31,853 bases of DNA, taken from the IMG/VR virus record IMGVR_UViG_3300038425_000058, positions 1 through 31,853 of that record; one strand, 5' to 3'. The notes beneath the pieces were generated by a model that made no database searches, had not been told where the DNA came from, and saw nothing but the letters and a program-made list of their open reading frames with translations. Each line of letters begins with the position of its first letter. Within the stretch, counting starts at the first letter, position 1. The position numbers and the translations under genes are program-made. Shown here piece by piece: positions 6,765-14,977 of the stretch. The DNA comes from a virus.

Positions 6765-7550
6765 ATGACCGATCCGGTTGCGGGGTCCTACACGGGCCTC
6801 CATGCTACAATCTCCTTCGCCAGCTCACGCGACTACGTGGCAACGAAGGGCGGCTATACGCTGGAACAGACCTTTGAATCCCCCTGGCCTACGGGCGACG
6901 CGATGGAGCATAACGTCCCGACAGGGTTCAAGCTGACGACCCTCTACGTTGAGCGGCAGATGCTTGACGACACCTTCATCCAGAAGCTCCTGACGACTAC
7001 CCCAAGCGCAGGGACCGCGAAGACCGTGGTAACGGGCGGGACCTCCCTGAATACCGATGGAGTCGTTGCCCTGAACGGGACCGCCCCGGTTGACTCCGGA
7101 GATGGGCTTCTGAAGGTGACTATCGCTGGAGCGACTACCACGCTGGCGACGACCCTCTACGCGACGGGCTACGATGTGAATAGGAACCTCATCTATGATG
7201 CGATCTACATCCCGGTCGGGTCGCTCGTTGCGTCGACCTTCTACAGTCACAAGCCCTTCCACACGGTCAAGGAGATCGTCAATGCGGAGGCGGCAGGCAC
7301 AGGTGTTACCTGCACGGTGGCCTCTGTTGTAGGGACTACGACCTACGGAGCAGCGAGCGGGCCGGGAGACCTCGTGAATATCGAGATGAAGCTCCTCCAT
7401 CCCGTGACCGGGAAGATGGTCCAGGCGACCTTTTCCAACTGCTACGTGAAGACGCACCCGGTTGAGACCCAGGGCGGGAAGGCCGTCAGCGGAAAGATCG
7501 AGTTCGTCATGCAGAACCCGAATGCCGATATGGTCTTCGTCTCCGCGTGA
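6765..7550 (+). CDS. major tail tube protein
   Basis: A 261-residue, beta-rich protein with many Thr/Gly/Ala, located between the tail terminator and chaperone genes, as expected for the tube subunit. It has an AGGAGAAG ribosome binding site, an 'ATISFASSRDYVATKGGY' opening, a central beta domain (about 80-165) that may be an Ig-like or loop insertion, and closing strands 'GKAVSGKIEFVMQNPNADMVF'. The single tube gene and lack of a sheath gene argue for a non-contractile tail. Confidence 0.75.
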   Translation: MTDPVAGSYTGLHATISFASSRDYVATKGGYTLEQTFESPWPTGDAMEHNVPTGFKLTTLYVERQMLDDTFIQKLLTTTPSAGTAKTVVTGGTSLNTDGVVALNGTAPVDSGDGLLKVTIAGATTTLATTLYATGYDVNRNLIYDAIYIPVGSLVASTFYSHKPFHTVKEIVNAEAAGTGVTCTVASVVGTTTYGAASGPGDLVNIEMKLLHPVTGKMVQATFSNCYVKTHPVETQGGKAVSGKIEFVMQNPNADMVFVSA

Positions 7551-8113
7551 GGGCCTTCATGGGCGCACTCGAGGACAAATGGACGGAGATTGACCGGCAG
7601 ATCGCAGAGAAGGAGAAGGCCACCCAGGGGGCCCGGGAGGAGGAGGTCCATCAGTGGGAGGTAGTGATCAATATCCTCACGGATCGGGCTACCCACCCGG
7701 GGCGCAATGTAGAATACATTGACCTGGATACCGGGGAGCCCGTCTCGGGTCCCATTAAGGGCGCGATCCCTATGCCGAAGAGATTCAATCAGGCCACCCA
7801 GAACGCGATCACAACCCTCCTCACCCGGAAGAACGAGCTGGTTCAGGCCATCTTGGATCTCCCCAATAACCTCACACCTGACATAGATCCGGGGCTCCTC
7901 ACGGTTCGCATGAATGACATGAAGGGAGAGCTCGGCACTATCGCCCGAAAGCTCTACGTGCTTCTTATCGCGGATCCGCTGCTTACCGAGGACTGGCTCC
8001 TGGAGAACCCCGATAAGTGGTGCCCCCAGGACCTCGCCGTCCTCATCGCCCGATACGAAGCCCGCAATCTGGAGGTGGTGGAGCGGATCCGTTCCTTTCG
8101 CCGCAAGCGATGA
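7547..8113 (+). CDS. tail assembly chaperone (G-type)
   Basis: A 188-residue, charged helical protein between tube and tape measure, where lambda-like viruses encode chaperones G and GT. Start is GTG 7547 (GTGA overlap with the tube stop) or ATG 7559. Helical segments (LEDKWTEIDRQIAEKEKAT, FNQATQNAITTLL) and a very basic end (SFRRKR) are seen. The reading frame that continues beyond its stop in the +1 register encodes a coherent extension, so a frameshifted GT form is likely. Confidence 0.75.
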   Translation: MRAFMGALEDKWTEIDRQIAEKEKATQGAREEEVHQWEVVINILTDRATHPGRNVEYIDLDTGEPVSGPIKGAIPMPKRFNQATQNAITTLLTRKNELVQAILDLPNNLTPDIDPGLLTVRMNDMKGELGTIARKLYVLLIADPLLTEDWLLENPDKWCPQDLAVLIARYEARNLEVVERIRSFRRKR

Positions 8114-8246
8114 TGGGATCGGATGGGCGGTCTTCCTTCGCTGGATGGGCCTGACCTGGAGCGAGTGGTCAGCGATGCCCGAGACAGAGCGGGAATTCTG
8201 GTTAATCGCATTTCAGAAGATCTTCGAGGTGAAAGCGAATGGGTGA
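8112..8246 (+). CDS. T extension of the tail chaperone, reached by probable +1 frameshift
   Basis: In the frame one base ahead of the G gene, codons from about 8097 to TGA 8244-8246 encode DGIGWAVFLRWMGLTWSEW followed by an acidic stretch and FWLIAFQKIF. This Trp-rich segment has no initiation codon at its beginning (first ATG 8145, inside it), and it ends 3 bases into the tape measure gene. Likely shift points are TTT-C at 8096-8099 or the stop itself (CGA-TGA at 8108-8113). This is how lambda-like viruses make a GT fusion that loads the tape measure, although lambda uses -1. The shift itself is inferred. Confidence 0.6.
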   Translation, partial: DGIGWAVFLRWMGLTWSEWSAMPETEREFWLIAFQKIFEVKANG

Positions 8247-9750
8247 TGTTGAACTGGGGAACGTCTTCTATAACATCCTGGCGAAAGACCTTACTGGGGC
8301 GGGAACGTCAAGCGCAAAGGGGAACTTTGTAGCCGCGGGCCTCGCCATCAGCGCAGCCTTGACCGGGGTGGCGGTCGCCGCGGACGCCTTCATCGACAAG
8401 AATACGAAGCTCATGGGCTCCCTGGAGACAACTTCTCAAGAGACGGGGATCTCGGCCGATGCCCTGCGCTCCCTCACGATGAATCTGGCAAACGGGAAGG
8501 ACACGATCGAGGAAGTCACCGCAACGATGGATACTCTCGGGAAGTTCGGAGTCACTACTGCAGACCAGATAAACACAGCAGCCCAGGCCGCGCTTGCTCT
8601 CGGGGATGCGAACAACACCACCGGATCGGATGTAGCGAACAATATCATCCCCGCGCTCCAGGCATACGGCCTCACCGTGGACGACCTGGGAGCAAAGAGC
8701 GACGCTCTGACTGCCATCACGCACTCAACAAAATACGGCCTCGATGACATAACGAACATACTTACCCGGGCAGCCCCAACCGCGGCCGCGGCCGGTCTCT
8801 CCTTTGATGACATGACCCAGATGATCGAGGCAATGGGGCTGAAGGGGATCCCCGCCCGGAACGCCGTTAACCTCCTAAATACTAATATTAAGGAACTGGC
8901 CAAGGCCAACAAGGACGGCAAAGTAACTTTTGAGGAGCTCACGCAGAAGCTCGGCATCACCAGCACGACTCTCACTGAAGCAACAGGGAAGATGAATGCC
9001 GCCGCGGGATCCACTGCGGCCTATAATGACATCGCCCAGACCCACATCGGGATCATGGCGAATATGGCGAGCTGGTGGGAGAAGACCTCACTTGCCGTAG
9101 GTGACGCCCTGACCCCCTACTCGGGGATCTTCCAAACCCTCACAGTTATCGCTCCGATCATGACGGCCGTGAATGGGCTCCTCATGCTAAACAACACCCT
9201 GAACATCACGGGAGCCATCGCCACCCAGGGAGCGGCCGCTGCACAGTGGCTCCTGAACATCGCCCTAGACGCGAATCCCATCGGCCTTGTTGTCCTCGCC
9301 GTGGCGGGGCTTGTCGCGGGGATCTACTTCCTTGATCAGCAGTTCCACTTCATCCAGCCAACCATAGACTTCATTCTCGGTCTCTTTACGAGGCTCTGGG
9401 ACGTCATCCAGGGGGTCGCGGGTGCGATTGCGAGTATCCCTGGGGTCGGGGCCCTGATCAGTGGGATCGGTTCGGTTGCGGGCATGCTCGCTTCAGGGGG
9501 TTCCGCGCAGCCCGGCCAGAGCTATGTTGTCGGGGAGAGGGGGCCCGAGCTCTTCAGGCCATCCACCCCCGGGACGGTGATCCCAAACTCGGCTCTGGCG
9601 AACACCACCAACAACGCGGGGGATACGCATAACTGGCAGATCAGCATCAATGTGAGTGGTGCCGGAAAGAGCGGGAAAGATATTAGCAAGGAGATCGCCG
9701 CCTCTCTCAGGACGGAGATGCGGCAGCGCGGAATTCCCACGGGAGGCTGA
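8239..9750 (+). CDS. tape measure protein (short)
   Basis: A 503-residue protein with an Ala/Gly-rich N-terminal hydrophobic segment (about 30-55), then a 'TGISADALRSL' region typical of TP901-type tape measures and long helices. Strongly hydrophobic segments lie at about 295-375 (LVVLAVAGLVAGIYFL). The C-terminal part has VGERGPELFRP (about 431-441), a common tape-measure ending motif. It sets tail length; at roughly 0.15 nm per residue a tail of about 75 nm is expected. Residues 463-477 (THNWQISINVSGAGK) are nearly repeated at the start of the RHH gene at 791. GAGGTGA ribosome binding site. Confidence 0.85.
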   Translation: MGDVELGNVFYNILAKDLTGAGTSSAKGNFVAAGLAISAALTGVAVAADAFIDKNTKLMGSLETTSQETGISADALRSLTMNLANGKDTIEEVTATMDTLGKFGVTTADQINTAAQAALALGDANNTTGSDVANNIIPALQAYGLTVDDLGAKSDALTAITHSTKYGLDDITNILTRAAPTAAAAGLSFDDMTQMIEAMGLKGIPARNAVNLLNTNIKELAKANKDGKVTFEELTQKLGITSTTLTEATGKMNAAAGSTAAYNDIAQTHIGIMANMASWWEKTSLAVGDALTPYSGIFQTLTVIAPIMTAVNGLLMLNNTLNITGAIATQGAAAAQWLLNIALDANPIGLVVLAVAGLVAGIYFLDQQFHFIQPTIDFILGLFTRLWDVIQGVAGAIASIPGVGALISGIGSVAGMLASGGSAQPGQSYVVGERGPELFRPSTPGTVIPNSALANTTNNAGDTHNWQISINVSGAGKSGKDISKEIAASLRTEMRQRGIPTGG

Positions 9751-9752
9751 GG

Positions 9753-10103
9753 ATGACCGTCACCTACGGCACGGCGACCCTGACCCTTGCGGGGAAGCCC
9801 ACGGTCACACCCCCTATTATTGTCAAGAAGACCCATGTCTTTGGTGCGATGGTGGGAAACATTCAGGAGGTCACGACCAATATCCAGCAGGCCCTAGGCT
9901 CTGGGGTAACGGTCGCCCTGAAATGCACCACTACGGACCTCGACGACTACACTGATCTCCTGGAGCTCGCGGGAACCCTCCAGACCCTCACGCTCGAATA
10001 CTCCGAGACTTACCTGAACATGGCAATCACCAGGCTCTCGCGGCCTGAAATCGGAAAGGGCGTGTGGACCTATGAGGTTGAGTTTGAGCAGCACACCGCC
10101 TAG
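9753..10103 (+). CDS. small tail protein, unknown
   Basis: A 116-residue beta-rich protein directly after the tape measure (start in GAGGATG). Alternating strands (TYGTATLTLAGKP, VTVALKCTTTD, LTLEYSETYLNMAI, GVWTYEVEFEQ) suggest a small sandwich or distal-tail-type fold. Its place between tape measure and tail hub fits a distal tail adaptor. No motif allows naming. Confidence 0.65.
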   Translation: MTVTYGTATLTLAGKPTVTPPIIVKKTHVFGAMVGNIQEVTTNIQQALGSGVTVALKCTTTDLDDYTDLLELAGTLQTLTLEYSETYLNMAITRLSRPEIGKGVWTYEVEFEQHTA

Positions 10104-10112
10104 GGGGGGAAG

Positions 10113-11585
10113 ATGACACTCCCCGCGAAAGCCTACGAGATCCGGGTCTCCCGCACCCTCCAGGACTCTTACTACAAGGCCGACCTCCTCGTCGATGGAT
10201 GGGCCGATTACGCCGCGTGGTCCCAGGTCGAGGTTGACATGCTAGACTACACGGGAACCACGCAGAAGGTCTTTCTGGGGATCCTCCCGTATGCAACTCA
10301 TAAAATGGTGGAAGCGGAGAACAAGACCACCTTGGCGGCTTACTCCTATGACTACTACCTCACCAAGAACCCCGTCCCGCGCTCGTTGTGGACCACGAAC
10401 GGCACGAGCGACCCTGGGACGGTGATCACGGCTCTCCTCAACGCCATTGCGGTTTCTGGGGTTCCTGCGATCACCTGCGCCCGCTGTGACGCGACCCCCG
10501 GATGGGGGAGTACCCTCCCCTTGAAGCAGTTCAAGGCCACCGAGAAGACCACGATGATGGACTTCATCAACGAGATCCAGAGATACTGCAGCATGCTCTT
10601 TATCGTTGAGAAGAAGGTCATTGGGGGAGTCCTCACGCCCGTCTGGTATTGGATTGCCGAGACCACCTTGGACGCGGACCTTGATATCCTCCCTAGCCCC
10701 CTCACGCTCACGGCCGGCACAGACAACTACGTGGATTCCGAGGTCGGGATCGATATCACCACCCGTCCTGATGATAGCTACAACGGGGTCATCGCTCGGG
10801 GGACGGACTCCAGCGGGAACCTGCTTGAGAAGATTATCACCACGGGGGGGGTCCTCCCGGTGATGTATATAGACCCCACGAACGCCGCCTACAATACTCA
10901 GGCCCTTGTGGACGCCCGGGCCGCCATGCTCTACTCATTCCTCACGAATATCCCCTACGTGTACACCGCTGAGCTGATCGGCCGGACGGACCTCCGCCTT
11001 TACCAAAAGGTTAAGTTCGTGGGCTTCAAGGCCGTGGGGCCCGGCGGGGCAGAGACCGCGATCCCTGAGGTGTGGATGCGCGTCGTCGCTATCACGTACT
11101 CCATGAAGACCTCCGAGACGGAAATCGACATCCGGGCGATCATTCAGTTCACCGTTGACACCTACCTCTCGGACAAAAAGCTCCTCTTCCCCGTGATGGA
11201 CTCCAGCGCGGTCACGGAGATCGGAAACCTCGTCAACTATGGGATCGGCCAGATTCAGATGCCGAAGATCGCAACCGTAACGGCCGTGGCGGGGGGCCTC
11301 GTGACAGTCAGCTCCCCAGATGGCACCACCACGATCGCCCTAGATGGTTACGGCTCCGGGAGCCCTTGGATTGAGGGATCCGGGGTGCCGGGCTCCGGGG
11401 ATGGCGCAGATGGGGACTTCTATCTCCGAACCACCACGGGGGATATCTACTACCGGCAAGCGGGAACATGGTCCTTGATTGCGAACATCAAAGGCACCGC
11501 TGGGACCAATGGCACGAATGGGACCAACGGCACAAACGGAGCCCCGGGAAGTGTCTGGTATGAGGGTTCTGGAGATCCATCATGA
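10113..11585 (+). CDS. tail hub/tip protein with C-terminal fibre module
   Basis: A 490-residue protein. Residues 1-380 look like a tail hub or tip (siphovirus Tal/gpD type): beta-rich opening (YEIRVSRTLQDSYYKADLLV), 'MMDFINEIQRYCSMLFIVE' near 149-167, and VVAITYSMKTSETEIDI near 326-342. Residues 380-490 form a fibre module: beta turn repeats, 'GDFYLRTTTGDIYYRQ', 'GTWSLIANIKG', a collagen-like GTNGTNGTNG stretch, and the closing SVWYEGSGDPS. The same module recurs in the gene at 12249. The stop overlaps the next ATG (ATGA), just at the place where homologous modules carry an inserted sandwich domain. Confidence 0.75.
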   Translation: MTLPAKAYEIRVSRTLQDSYYKADLLVDGWADYAAWSQVEVDMLDYTGTTQKVFLGILPYATHKMVEAENKTTLAAYSYDYYLTKNPVPRSLWTTNGTSDPGTVITALLNAIAVSGVPAITCARCDATPGWGSTLPLKQFKATEKTTMMDFINEIQRYCSMLFIVEKKVIGGVLTPVWYWIAETTLDADLDILPSPLTLTAGTDNYVDSEVGIDITTRPDDSYNGVIARGTDSSGNLLEKIITTGGVLPVMYIDPTNAAYNTQALVDARAAMLYSFLTNIPYVYTAELIGRTDLRLYQKVKFVGFKAVGPGGAETAIPEVWMRVVAITYSMKTSETEIDIRAIIQFTVDTYLSDKKLLFPVMDSSAVTEIGNLVNYGIGQIQMPKIATVTAVAGGLVTVSSPDGTTTIALDGYGSGSPWIEGSGVPGSGDGADGDFYLRTTTGDIYYRQAGTWSLIANIKGTAGTNGTNGTNGTNGAPGSVWYEGSGDPS

Positions 11586-13146
11586 CAAAGAAGGGGATAA
11601 TCTTCATGGATAACCTAGGAAATACAGTTCTCCTTCAGGACCTCACCCCGGCGCATATCGGGGATGTGGGGGCTCTCTTCAATAATGTCTCCGGGCAGCC
11701 GGTCTTCATCAAGGCCGGGGCCTCGATGGTCGGGGATCGGGGTGCCCTAGTCCCATCCTCCTCCGGGCTGCCGCGGTTCATCCGGGCGGGTTCCACAGGG
11801 GCCAACGTCGTTATCGACCCCTGCTTCGCTGCGGGAGAACCCCCTTGGACACAGCATCCTGAAACTATCGGATTTGGTCTCGTAGAGTATGATCAAGCCG
11901 ATGGCGGCGGGGGCTGTCCCACCCACGTAAAGTTATACAATATCCAGACCGGAGGAGTTGTTACTATGTCAGCAGGAACCCATCAGACATTCACTCCGTT
12001 AAATGCCCGGACAATCTCCTTCTGGTATAAATTCACCTGCACGGGGACACCGGATGTTTGCAGATGTATAAGTAACCTCGGAACGATGGGGCCACTGATT
12101 CTTCCGCAGGAGAGTGACTGGACCAAGGTAACTCTTACCGGGCCCTTTATAGGATTGGCAAATATTGGGTTCCAATACGGCCAAGCTTGGCCGGTTACGA
12201 TAACCGGGGAGTTTGACGTTTCGGGGGTCTTCGTATGTGGGTGATGAGATGACGGGAATCAATGGCGATTACTACTTAAAAACCACCACCGGAGATGTTT
12301 ACCAGAAGCAGTCCGGGGCCTGGGTGCTCATCGGGAACATCAAAGGCGCGAATGGGGCTCCCGGTGCGCATGGGAGTGTCTGGTATGAGGACGCCGGCCC
12401 GCCGGGCTTCGGGATCGGAGACAACGGCGATTACTACTTGGACACAACCACCGACGACGTCTACTACAAGTCGGGCACATGGTCGGTGATCGCCAACATC
12501 AGGGGCGCGGCGGGCGTCGTGGGTAGTGTCTGGTACGAGGGCTCCGGAGCTCCGCCTACGGGCAACTACGTGGTCAACGGCGGATTCGAGACGGGCGTCC
12601 TCACGCCATGGGTGGACAATTCCAACGTCGGGGGTTCGGTCAACGTCGGCGGGAGCTATGCCCACACGGGTTCATATGGAGTGCAGGTCCTCGACGTGAT
12701 CATCTACGGGGCGCTCAACCCCGACACCTCGGAGATCTATCAGGATCTCGGGGCGGTGCCGATATCGCAGCCGTTCTCATTCTGGTACAAGATCATCTAC
12801 TCCAGCTGGACCTACACGGCACATGTGACGGTGACTATCTCGGACGAGTCTGGCACCCCGCACTCGGAGACCCTGCTCGATCTCACCAACCCCGACATCG
12901 GCGACTGGATACATGTGACCGGCACAACCGTGAGTGCCTACGAGGCGGGCCGTCTGCATGTGAAGATCGTTGCGTCCGCGGCGAGCGACGATGGGATGGA
13001 GGTCTTTGAGGTGGACTCCGACGACTTCTCCATCGGGAGCGGGATCGGCGTTGATGGAGACTACTACCTCGACACTGATAACGGGGACGTCTATCACAAG
13101 GAGAGCGGGACATGGGTCCTGATCGGGAGCATTAAGGGAGCCACGG
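11398..13146 (+). repeat. four copies of a fibre module across two genes
   Basis: A module of about 30 residues, G-D-[FY]-Y-L-x-T-x-x-x-D-[IV]-Y, then GTW-x-[LV]-I-x-[NS]-I-[KR]-G, usually followed by a Gly-rich collagen-like spacer and S-V-W-Y-E, occurs near 11407-11493, 12258-12352, 12424-12511 and 13054-13140. Two of the gaps between SVWYEGSG and the next module hold a sandwich domain; in one gap it is a separate gene. Confidence 0.75.
11582..12244 (+). CDS. tail fibre segment with carbohydrate-binding-like sandwich domain
   Basis: A 220-residue protein overlapping both neighbouring fibre genes. Residues 1-75 are repetitive (GDVGALFNNVSGQPVFI, then GDRGALVPSSSGLPRFI). Residues 75-220 look like a beta-sandwich domain: NVVIDPCFAAGEPPWTQH, ISFWYKFTCTG, DWTKVTLTGPF. 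The same landmarks occur in order in the gene at 12249 (NYVVNGGFETGVLTPWVD, FSFWYKI, DWIHVTGT), so the two domains appear homologous. It is probably a receptor- or glycan-contacting part of the tail tip. It lies in a different frame from both neighbours. Confidence 0.7.
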   Translation: MTKKGIIFMDNLGNTVLLQDLTPAHIGDVGALFNNVSGQPVFIKAGASMVGDRGALVPSSSGLPRFIRAGSTGANVVIDPCFAAGEPPWTQHPETIGFGLVEYDQADGGGGCPTHVKLYNIQTGGVVTMSAGTHQTFTPLNARTISFWYKFTCTGTPDVCRCISNLGTMGPLILPQESDWTKVTLTGPFIGLANIGFQYGQAWPVTITGEFDVSGVFVCG

Positions 13147-13694
13147 GGCCGGCGGGTCCGAATGACATCACTACGAGCACCACTACCAACCTAACGGGAA
13201 TCCTCGAAGGAGATGGGAGTCATGTCGGGGCAATCTCCCCCTCAGCTCCAGGGTCGGGCCTGAGAAGTGTTGTGGGCATTGACCACGGTGATACGGCCTT
13301 CTCTGAGAAAGCCTTGCTTGATACCACAAACCCGGCCGACCTCGGGACGGCCGGCCCTGGGACTCAGCTGGTGGCAGCAAGAAGAGATCACATCCACACC
13401 CTGCCGAAGCTTGACGACCTCGCCGCGCCCGACGACGGCACGGACCTCGACGCCACGACGTCCCTGCACGGTCTCTCCAAGAAGGCGACTGCCCCGGCCT
13501 CTGGGCTGCTTAGCGTGCTCGCCATTGGGAATGGAGAGACCGCCCGCTCCGACAAGGCCATTTTCGACACCACGAACCCCGCGATGGATGGAACGGCGGG
13601 CCCCGGGACGCAACTCGTGGCCGCGAGAAGGGATCATGTCCACCCATCAGATACGTCCCGCGCGATGCGAATATTTTCATTCTTTATAGGATGA
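12249..13694 (+). CDS. modular tail fibre protein
   Basis: A 481-residue fibre from ATG 12249 (GTG 12237 also possible). Order: module GDYYLKTTTGDVY ... SVWYEDAGPP, module GDYYLDTTTDDVYY ... SVWYEGSGAPP, a beta-sandwich domain (about 100-255), a third module GDYYLDTDNGDVY with a collagen-like GATGPAGP, then two tandem C-terminal repeats of about 70 residues. Each of those ends 'TAGPGTQLVAARRDH[IV]H'. DHxH-type motifs are common in trimeric phage fibres. Start context and frame suggest the gene once formed one reading frame with the upstream hub fibre module. Confidence 0.75.
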   Translation: MTGINGDYYLKTTTGDVYQKQSGAWVLIGNIKGANGAPGAHGSVWYEDAGPPGFGIGDNGDYYLDTTTDDVYYKSGTWSVIANIRGAAGVVGSVWYEGSGAPPTGNYVVNGGFETGVLTPWVDNSNVGGSVNVGGSYAHTGSYGVQVLDVIIYGALNPDTSEIYQDLGAVPISQPFSFWYKIIYSSWTYTAHVTVTISDESGTPHSETLLDLTNPDIGDWIHVTGTTVSAYEAGRLHVKIVASAASDDGMEVFEVDSDDFSIGSGIGVDGDYYLDTDNGDVYHKESGTWVLIGSIKGATGPAGPNDITTSTTTNLTGILEGDGSHVGAISPSAPGSGLRSVVGIDHGDTAFSEKALLDTTNPADLGTAGPGTQLVAARRDHIHTLPKLDDLAAPDDGTDLDATTSLHGLSKKATAPASGLLSVLAIGNGETARSDKAIFDTTNPAMDGTAGPGTQLVAARRDHVHPSDTSRAMRIFSFFIG

Positions 13695-13698
13695 GACC

Positions 13699-14835
13699 AT
13701 GACACTTGTGCTAAACACGACTGAAACGATCCGGGGGGTGGCGGGAACGGCTTCCGCCGTTACCTGCACTATCACCGGGGCGGAGATCTCTGGCGGTGTG
13801 GAGACCTATAAAGTTCTCTATCAGGGGCAGCTCCCCAGCTCGGCCGGCACCCTCTACACGGTGCCGGCCTCCACGATGGCCGTGATCCGGAACATCAACC
13901 TGACGAATGCGACCGGGAGTGCAGTATTGGGGGTCATCCTCTACGTGAACGGCACCGCCGCGGTGAACCAGATCTGCGGCAGCACCACGATCCCCGCATA
14001 CGCTACCCTCATGAGGACGGACTCCGGCTGGGTGATGACGGGCCCGGATGGAATTCAGCAGCAGGGGACGACCCCCCAGGCGGCGATCCACAACCGGAAC
14101 ATCCTCATCAACCCCGGATTCACCATCAAGCAGCGTGCCTATGCCTCCGGTGCGACTCTCGCGGCCGGGGTATACGGACATGATCGATGGAAGGCTGGCG
14201 CTGGTGGGGGAGATTACACCTTCACACAGCTGGCAGGTCCGACAACGATCACGATCGCCTCGGGGAAGACCCTTATCCAAGTAGTCGAGGATAAGAACGT
14301 CCTCGGGGGGACGTATATCCTCTCGTGGGCCGGCACGGCGCAGGCCCGATATGGTCTAAATTCCGCCACTCCCTCGGGTTCCTATGCTGCGTCTCCGATT
14401 ATCATCTCGGGGCAGTCTGCAGGCACTACGATGTCCGTGGAGTTCAATGCGGGCTCTCTCGGCACGGTGCAGCTAGAGTTGGGAAGTGTGGTGACGGCAT
14501 TCGAGTTCCGGCCGTTCTCGATGGAGCAGACGTTGTGCAAGAGATATTTTCAGTCGTTCAACGTCGTGATGATCTCAATCACCGTGAATGCACTGGCGGG
14601 AACTTGTATTTACCCGGTAGAGATGCAAACGACCCCTACATTCGCGTTCAGCTACCTCGGCGTCGCGAACACCGTCTATAATATCCTTACGGGGACGACT
14701 GTGGTGATCCAATCACCCACGGAAATCTTCCTGACATCTACTGGGTTGGGGTGCTTGTATGATGCCGCTTTCCCGAATTTGCTCACGTTGGATTACGGGT
14801 ATGAATTCCTCGGCACATTCGCGGCGGAGCTCTGA
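13699..14835 (+). CDS. tail fibre / receptor-binding protein
   Basis: A 378-residue protein with 'GAEISGGVETYKVLYQG' beta N-terminal domain (1-110). A domain opening NILINPGFTIKQRAY...YGHDRWKA (about 134-166) follows; this 'N.LiNpgF.I.QR...DRW' pattern is frequent in phage tail fibres. Then a sandwich ending VVTAFEFRPFSMEQTLCKRYFQSF (about 265-288), also frequent ('T.FE.R....El.lCqRYf'). It is the likely host-binding tip. No reverse transcriptase or template repeat was seen, so no diversity-generating element. Last gene of the structural block. Confidence 0.8.
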   Translation: MTLVLNTTETIRGVAGTASAVTCTITGAEISGGVETYKVLYQGQLPSSAGTLYTVPASTMAVIRNINLTNATGSAVLGVILYVNGTAAVNQICGSTTIPAYATLMRTDSGWVMTGPDGIQQQGTTPQAAIHNRNILINPGFTIKQRAYASGATLAAGVYGHDRWKAGAGGGDYTFTQLAGPTTITIASGKTLIQVVEDKNVLGGTYILSWAGTAQARYGLNSATPSGSYAASPIIISGQSAGTTMSVEFNAGSLGTVQLELGSVVTAFEFRPFSMEQTLCKRYFQSFNVVMISITVNALAGTCIYPVEMQTTPTFAFSYLGVANTVYNILTGTTVVIQSPTEIFLTSTGLGCLYDAAFPNLLTLDYGYEFLGTFAAEL

Positions 14836-14854
14836 TCGTCGTGCGAGGCGCCAG

Positions 14855-14932
14855 ATGATCCAAGTCTTCATCGCGGGCAAGGGTAACCCGACCGCGATCG
14901 TGTGGCCTACCGTCCCATCGCTACCAATCTAA
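14855..14932 (+). CDS. short ORF next to the insertion element, doubtful
   Basis: 25 codons (MIQVFIAGKGNPTAIVWP...) from ATG 14855 to TAA 14930. It ends just before the candidate left end of the transposase element, so it might be the remnant of a gene interrupted by the insertion, but no matching remainder is recognised on the far side. It could equally be chance. The rest of 14836-14950 shows no other feature. Confidence 0.25.
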   Translation: MIQVFIAGKGNPTAIVWPTVPSLPI

Positions 14933-14950
14933 TAATAGGGTTCTGTTAAC

Positions 14951-14977
14951 TTAATGGGGGATGGCTTCCCCCGTTAA
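14951..14977. terminator. strong hairpin at the transposase 3' end
   Basis: An 11-bp stem (TTAATGGGGGA / TCCCCCGTTAA, one G-T pair) with a 5-base loop covers the last codons of the transposase. It may terminate transcription from either side or protect the element from read-through from the fibre operon. No T run follows on the + strand. Confidence 0.5.

Noticed and set aside
13699-14835. diversity-generating retroelement target
   Set aside because: No reverse transcriptase gene and no near-identical template repeat were found in the window, although fibre tips are common targets.
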